Shown: positions 60,670 through 64,000 of the stretch, one piece after another | Layout: each line of letters begins with the position of its first letter | How positions within the stretch are numbered: the first letter of the stretch is position 1 | Notes under the pieces: model-generated | What the model saw: only the letters and a program-made list of their open reading frames with translations | What the model was told of the DNA's origin: nothing | The model's database searches: none | Made by a program: the position numbers and the translations under genes | NCBI RefSeq assembly: GCF_017654485.1 | Contig: NZ_CP061091.1 | Coordinates: forward strand, 3,044,501 to 3,108,500 | DNA: 64,000 bases | Source of the DNA: Roseomonas marmotae | Lineage (GTDB): Bacteria; Pseudomonadota; Alphaproteobacteria; Acetobacterales; Acetobacteraceae | Reading direction: 5' to 3'

Positions 60670-61296
60670 TCAGCGCAGCACCAGCGCCAGATTCCGCAGG
60701 ATGGCGGCGGTGGCACCCCAGACGAAATGCCGCTCATGCGGCCAGACCCAGTAGCTGCGCTGCTCGCCGCGCACCTCCAGCTGCTCGCGCCTTGGCTGGG
60801 CGGGGTCCAGCAGCCGCTGCAGGTCATATTCGAAGATCAGCTCCACCTCGCCCGGCTCCGGTACCAGCTTCAGCGGCGGCTGCAGCAGCGCCACCACGGG
60901 CGTGACGCGATAGCCCGTGCCGGTCAGATGGTCCGGCAGGCGTCCCATCACGCGTGGCAGGGTGGGGCCGAGGCCGATCTCCTCCCAGCTCTCACGCAGC
61001 GCGGCCTGTTCGGCACTCTCCCCCGGCTCCATCCGGCCGCCGGGAAAAGCCACCTGCCCGCTATGGGAGGACAGCTTCTTCGTTCGCAGCGTCAGCAGCA
61101 CGGTGGGAGCGGGATGCAGCACCAGCGGCACCAGCACCGCGGCGGCGACCAGCGGCTGGCCGGGCTGCATATCGATGCTGGAAGTAGGCTCGGCGCGGGC
61201 GAGGCGATCCGGGTCGCGCAGGCGCCGGACGATCTCCTCCGCCGGAAGGACATCATGCCGGTCCGGAACCGCCTCCAGGGCGGAACGGGTACTCAC
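60670..61296 (-). CDS. NUDIX hydrolase, probable CoA pyrophosphatase
   Basis: A 208-residue NUDIX enzyme of the NudL type. The Nudix box is intact: it begins GRMEPGESAEQAAL and continues RESWEEIGL. The preceding SSHSGQVAFPGG is the UPF0035 signature that accompanies the CoA-specific branch. The GTG start overlaps the DUF1285 stop as GTGA, so the two are coupled. The cca gene follows downstream on the same strand with a gap of about 475 bases that holds the CsbD-like gene. Confidence 0.9.
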   Translation of the reverse strand: MSTRSALEAVPDRHDVLPAEEIVRRLRDPDRLARAEPTSSIDMQPGQPLVAAAVLVPLVLHPAPTVLLTLRTKKLSSHSGQVAFPGGRMEPGESAEQAALRESWEEIGLGPTLPRVMGRLPDHLTGTGYRVTPVVALLQPPLKLVPEPGEVELIFEYDLQRLLDPAQPRREQLEVRGEQRSYWVWPHERHFVWGATAAILRNLALVLR

Positions 61297-62015
61297 TTCG
61301 CGCCGGCACGCGGGGAACGGCCTTCCGGGATGCGCCCGGCCCGGCGCGGCGCGCGCGGGGTCTCGGCCGGCACATCGTCGATGGGGAAGAAGACGCCCTC
61401 GCTCCAGACGCCCAGCACCTCCCGGCCGTCCACTTTCTCCGGCTCCGCCAGGGCGACAAGCTCGTAGAAGGTCGCGCGGTTGATGCGGGCCTCCAGCCCC
61501 GGGCGCACGGAGATGTAGGGGCGCGGCTCCCGCGTGCGGGGGTCGATTTCGACGCGGATGGGGTGGTCGTGGTCGGCGGTGACCATCTCGTCGAGGTTCG
61601 TGCGGAAGGTCAGGCATTGCCGCCCGTCGCATTGCCGCCAGAAGACCTCGACGGCGATGAAAGGCGCGTCCTCCACCTCGATCCGGCCCCGCTCAACGGG
61701 GGTTTCCAGCCAGAAGCTGCCATCCTCCTCCCGCTTCAGCACGGAGGCGAAGAGGCAGACCAGCTCCTTCCGCCCGATCGGCCCGCCCTTGTAGTGCCAG
61801 CTTCCATCCCGGGCGATGCGCATGTCCAGCGCGCCGCAATCCACCTTCGGTCTGGGCGGCCGGCCCTCCAGCCGCCCGCCCCCGGGTCTCAGCCCGGCCA
61901 GCGGCAGATCACAGGGATCGCCCCCCTGGCGTGCGGCAGCCGAGTGGCGGGCAGCGCCGCTCACATCCTGCTGTTGCACTGCATTCAATGCTTTGTCCGT
62001 GCGCCCACTGGTCAT
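61293..62015 (-). CDS. DUF1285 domain protein
   Basis: A 240-residue cytoplasmic protein. The N-terminal 50 residues look poorly conserved. The DUF1285 part begins near DMRIARDGSWHYKGGPIGRKELVCLFASVL and continues with alternating strands to an Arg/Pro-rich tail. Family function unknown; its proteins may bind nucleotide. ATG 62015 is used. It is divergent from moxR across 88 bases and is coupled to the NUDIX gene. Confidence 0.8.
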   Translation of the reverse strand: MTSGRTDKALNAVQQQDVSGAARHSAAARQGGDPCDLPLAGLRPGGGRLEGRPPRPKVDCGALDMRIARDGSWHYKGGPIGRKELVCLFASVLKREEDGSFWLETPVERGRIEVEDAPFIAVEVFWRQCDGRQCLTFRTNLDEMVTADHDHPIRVEIDPRTREPRPYISVRPGLEARINRATFYELVALAEPEKVDGREVLGVWSEGVFFPIDDVPAETPRAPRRAGRIPEGRSPRAGAK

Positions 62016-62103
62016 ACGCTTTCCAAGTCTCGCTCCTGGATCGGTGGCTGGCGGAAAACGGCCGGCCTCCCATATGCAGACTATATTAAGGAACCCGATC
62101 GAC

Positions 62104-63108
62104 ATGGTTGAAGTGGCGGACCCCATCGATCCCACCACTCTCGTCGCGGAAGTCGAGGCGCTCGGCACCCGACTGGCCCGCGTCAAGGCCGCGGTTGGCG
62201 AGGTGATCTTCGGCCAGCCGGAGGTGGTTGAACAGGTCCTGATCACCATTCTCTCGGGCGGCCACGTGCTGCTGGTGGGCGTGCCCGGCCTGGGCAAGAC
62301 CCGGCTGGTGGAGACTCTGGGCACCGTGCTGGGGCTGAATGAAAGCCGGGTGCAGTTCACGCCGGACCTGATGCCCGCCGATATCCTGGGCAGCGAGGTG
62401 CTGGAGGAAAGCGGCGACGGCCGCCGGGCCTTCCGCTTCATCAAGGGCCCGGTCTTCTGCCAGCTGCTGATGGCGGACGAGATCAACCGCGCCTCCCCCC
62501 GCACCCAGTCGGCGCTGCTGCAGGCGATGCAGGAACGTAAGGTGGCGGTGGCCGGCCAGTCCCATCCCCTGCCCGCCCCCTTCCATGTTCTGGCGACGCA
62601 GAACCCGATCGAGCAGGAAGGCACCTATCCCCTGCCGGAAGCGCAGCTGGACCGCTTCCTGCTGGAAGTGAATGTCGGCTACCCCGACGAGGCGGCGGAA
62701 CGCGCCATGCTGCTGGCCACCACCGGCGCGCATGACACCAAGGCCCGCCCGGCGATCACCGCCGCCGAGCTGATGGCGGCACAAGCGATGATCCGCCGCA
62801 TTCCCGTGGGCGAGCAGGTGCTGGAAGCCATCCTGAAGCTGGTGCGCGACGCGCGGCCGGAGACGGGATCGCTGGAGGCGGTCCGTAAGCACCTGGCCTG
62901 GGGGCCTGGCCCCCGTGCCGCCCAGGCGCTGATGCTGGCCACCCGCGCCCGCGCGGTTCTGGATGGCCGCCTGGCGCCCAGCGTCGAGGATGTCGTGGCC
63001 CTGGCCGACCCCGTGCTGCGGCATCGAATGGCGCTGAATTTCTCGGCCCGCGCCGATGGCGTGCAGCTTTCCGACGTGATTGGTGCGCTGAAGGCCAGCC
63101 TTGGCTGA
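62104..63108 (+). CDS. moxR: MoxR-family AAA+ ATPase
   Basis: A 334-residue AAA+ protein. Walker A is GVPGLGKT near residue 61, Walker B LMADEINRA near 124, the sensor 1 block VLATQNPIEQEGTYPLPEAQLDRF near 163, and the Arg finger region follows. MoxR ATPases act as chaperones with VWA-domain partners. ATG 62104 has AAGGA 10 bases upstream; an in-frame ATG at 62074 is an alternative. The DUF58 gene overlaps its end, and the rest of the usual MoxR-VWA cluster lies beyond the window. Confidence 0.93.
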   Translation: MVEVADPIDPTTLVAEVEALGTRLARVKAAVGEVIFGQPEVVEQVLITILSGGHVLLVGVPGLGKTRLVETLGTVLGLNESRVQFTPDLMPADILGSEVLEESGDGRRAFRFIKGPVFCQLLMADEINRASPRTQSALLQAMQERKVAVAGQSHPLPAPFHVLATQNPIEQEGTYPLPEAQLDRFLLEVNVGYPDEAAERAMLLATTGAHDTKARPAITAAELMAAQAMIRRIPVGEQVLEAILKLVRDARPETGSLEAVRKHLAWGPGPRAAQALMLATRARAVLDGRLAPSVEDVVALADPVLRHRMALNFSARADGVQLSDVIGALKASLG

Positions 63109-63991
63109 CCCCGGCACGGCCACCGCGCCCCGCGCCACGCCCCCCCGTGCCACGGCCCTGCGCGCCGAGGTCCTGGGGGCGAGGCTGCCGCCGCTGGTGG
63201 TGGCGGCCGAACGCGTCGCCGCGACGGTGATGCAGGGCGTCCATGGCCGCCGCCGTGCCGGCCAGGGCGACGCTTTCTGGCAGTTCCGCCCCTATACGCC
63301 CGGCGATGCGCTGAACCGGCTGGACTGGCGGCAGAGCGCCAAATCCGACCGGCTCTTCGTGCGGGAGACGGAGTGGGAAGCCGCCCAGAGCATCGCCCTC
63401 TGGCGTGATGCGGGGCAGACCATGCACTGGTCTTCCACCACCAACCTGCCGCGCAAATCGGAACGGGCGGAGCTGCTGCTGCTGGCGCTTGCCTCGCTGC
63501 TGCTGCGCGGCGGGGAGCGGGTGCGGCTGCTGGGCGACCGCCGCGCCTATGCCGGGCGCGGGCTGCTGCCTTCCCTCGCCGAGGCGCTGGGGCGCCATAC
63601 CGGCCCGGCCGCCGATGAGAGCCTGCCCCGCCACGCCCGCGCGGTTCTCTTCGGGGATTTCCTGGCGCCGCTGGAAGACACCCGCGCCGCCGTCGCCTCC
63701 CTCTCCGCCCGCGGCGTCACCGGCCATCTGGTGCAGGTGCTGGACCCGGCGGAGGAGACGCTGCCCTATACCGGCCGCATCCGCTTCGAAGCCCTGATCG
63801 CCGGGGAAGCCCCGCTGCTGCTGCCGCGCGTGGAAGGCATCCGCGCGCTCTATGCCGAGCGGCTGGCAGCGCATCGCCAGGGACTGACCACCATTGCCGC
63901 CGCCGCCGGCTGGCGCTTCACCACCCACCGCACCGACGCGCCGCCCGAGGCCGCGCTGCTGGCGCTGTGGCAGGCGCTCTCGCCGGGATAG
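63101..63991 (+). CDS. DUF58 domain protein
   Basis: A 296-residue partner of MoxR. The DUF58 core is clear in GDAFWQFRPYTPGDALNRLDWRQSAKSDRLFVRE near residues 56-90, with a VWA-like fold to follow. The TTG start at 63101 overlaps the moxR stop by 8 bases. It ends 9 bases before the window edge, where GGAG and CAT suggest the ribosome binding site and approach of a further gene, probably a DUF4159/VWA member of the cluster. Confidence 0.9.
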   Translation: MADPGTATAPRATPPRATALRAEVLGARLPPLVVAAERVAATVMQGVHGRRRAGQGDAFWQFRPYTPGDALNRLDWRQSAKSDRLFVRETEWEAAQSIALWRDAGQTMHWSSTTNLPRKSERAELLLLALASLLLRGGERVRLLGDRRAYAGRGLLPSLAEALGRHTGPAADESLPRHARAVLFGDFLAPLEDTRAAVASLSARGVTGHLVQVLDPAEETLPYTGRIRFEALIAGEAPLLLPRVEGIRALYAERLAAHRQGLTTIAAAAGWRFTTHRTDAPPEAALLALWQALSPG

Positions 63992-64000
63992 GAGCCTCAT

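Noticed and set aside
1..64000. CRISPR array, IS element, prophage, toxin-antitoxin pair, or defence system
   Set aside because: No regularly spaced repeats, transposase, integrase, phage gene or toxin-like pair was seen. The XRE gene has no adjacent small toxin partner.
1..64000. tRNA or rRNA genes
   Set aside because: No gap contains a tRNA-like cloverleaf with a CCA end or GTTCGA-type T-loop, and no rRNA-like stretch is present. This was by eye, without a covariance search.

Overview
The window is a high-G+C, gene-dense stretch of an alphaproteobacterial chromosome. The gene content points to Rhodospirillales, most likely a Roseomonas-like member of the Acetobacteraceae. That placement is inference from four things: a ChpT/CtrA phosphorelay beside a chemotaxis operon, the argH-lptM-lysA-TIGR02302 gene neighbourhood, a short PhaC synthase with a PhaE-like partner next to PhaR, and an OpgH glucosyltransferase. 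I see no rRNA or tRNA gene, no insertion sequence, no prophage and no CRISPR array. Almost everything is housekeeping or core metabolism.

Layout. 1-8160: 3' end of opgH, then TIGR02302, lysA, lptM-like and argH on the minus strand. A 2'-5' RNA ligase-like gene sits on the plus strand inside that cluster. A TlpA-like thioredoxin and an unknown gene follow. 8333-15179: an amidase, a TRAP-type binding protein, an XRE regulator, and the polyhydroxyalkanoate locus phaR / phaE-like / phaC / phaA, ended by a strong terminator. 15180-22524: an unusually AT-rich leader, ctrA, and a convergent chpT-cheA-cheW-cheY-cheB-cheR operon. 22572-29456: DUF3553, TauE/SafE, moaA, two TerC paralogues, purB, a Pro/His/Arg-rich exported protein and ubiK. 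29644-38049: a long plus-strand series with hldD, lgt, a MidA-type methyltransferase, pgeF, a 23-residue hydrophobic peptide, a lipoprotein, a shikimate-dehydrogenase-like gene, prs, an acetyltransferase, a GST and a phosphatase. 38046-43846: an iron(III)-type ABC uptake pair facing rplY-pth-(unknown)-ychF. 43949-49145: a hybrid histidine kinase, DUF4169, a dienelactone hydrolase, guaD and mtnP. 49243-57727: the cytochrome bc1 operon petABC, hemF, a tyrosine phosphatase, and small transport and envelope genes. 58019-64000: a stress-type SDR, the CCA-adding enzyme, a CsbD-like protein, a NUDIX hydrolase and DUF1285, divergent from moxR-DUF58, which runs to the right edge.

How the parts work together. 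PhaA, PhaC/PhaE and PhaR form a carbon-storage module. ChpT and CtrA sit with the complete CheA/W/Y/B/R set, which suggests motility is controlled together with the CtrA circuit. Lgt, PgeF, HldD, OpgH, the MsbA-like exporter and LptM serve the envelope. PetABC and HemF serve respiration and haem, and MtnP and GuaD purine salvage.

I found no clearly new multi-gene system. The most unusual items are the out-of-frame phaE/phaC overlap, a near-perfect 14-bp-arm palindrome between phaR and the XRE gene, the AT-rich ctrA leader, 10-bp-phased direct repeats between petA and hemF, the opposite-strand gene inside the argH-lptM/lysA cluster, and a 23-residue hydrophobic ORF. Most start codons were chosen by eye from ribosome binding sites and family length, so several are uncertain.
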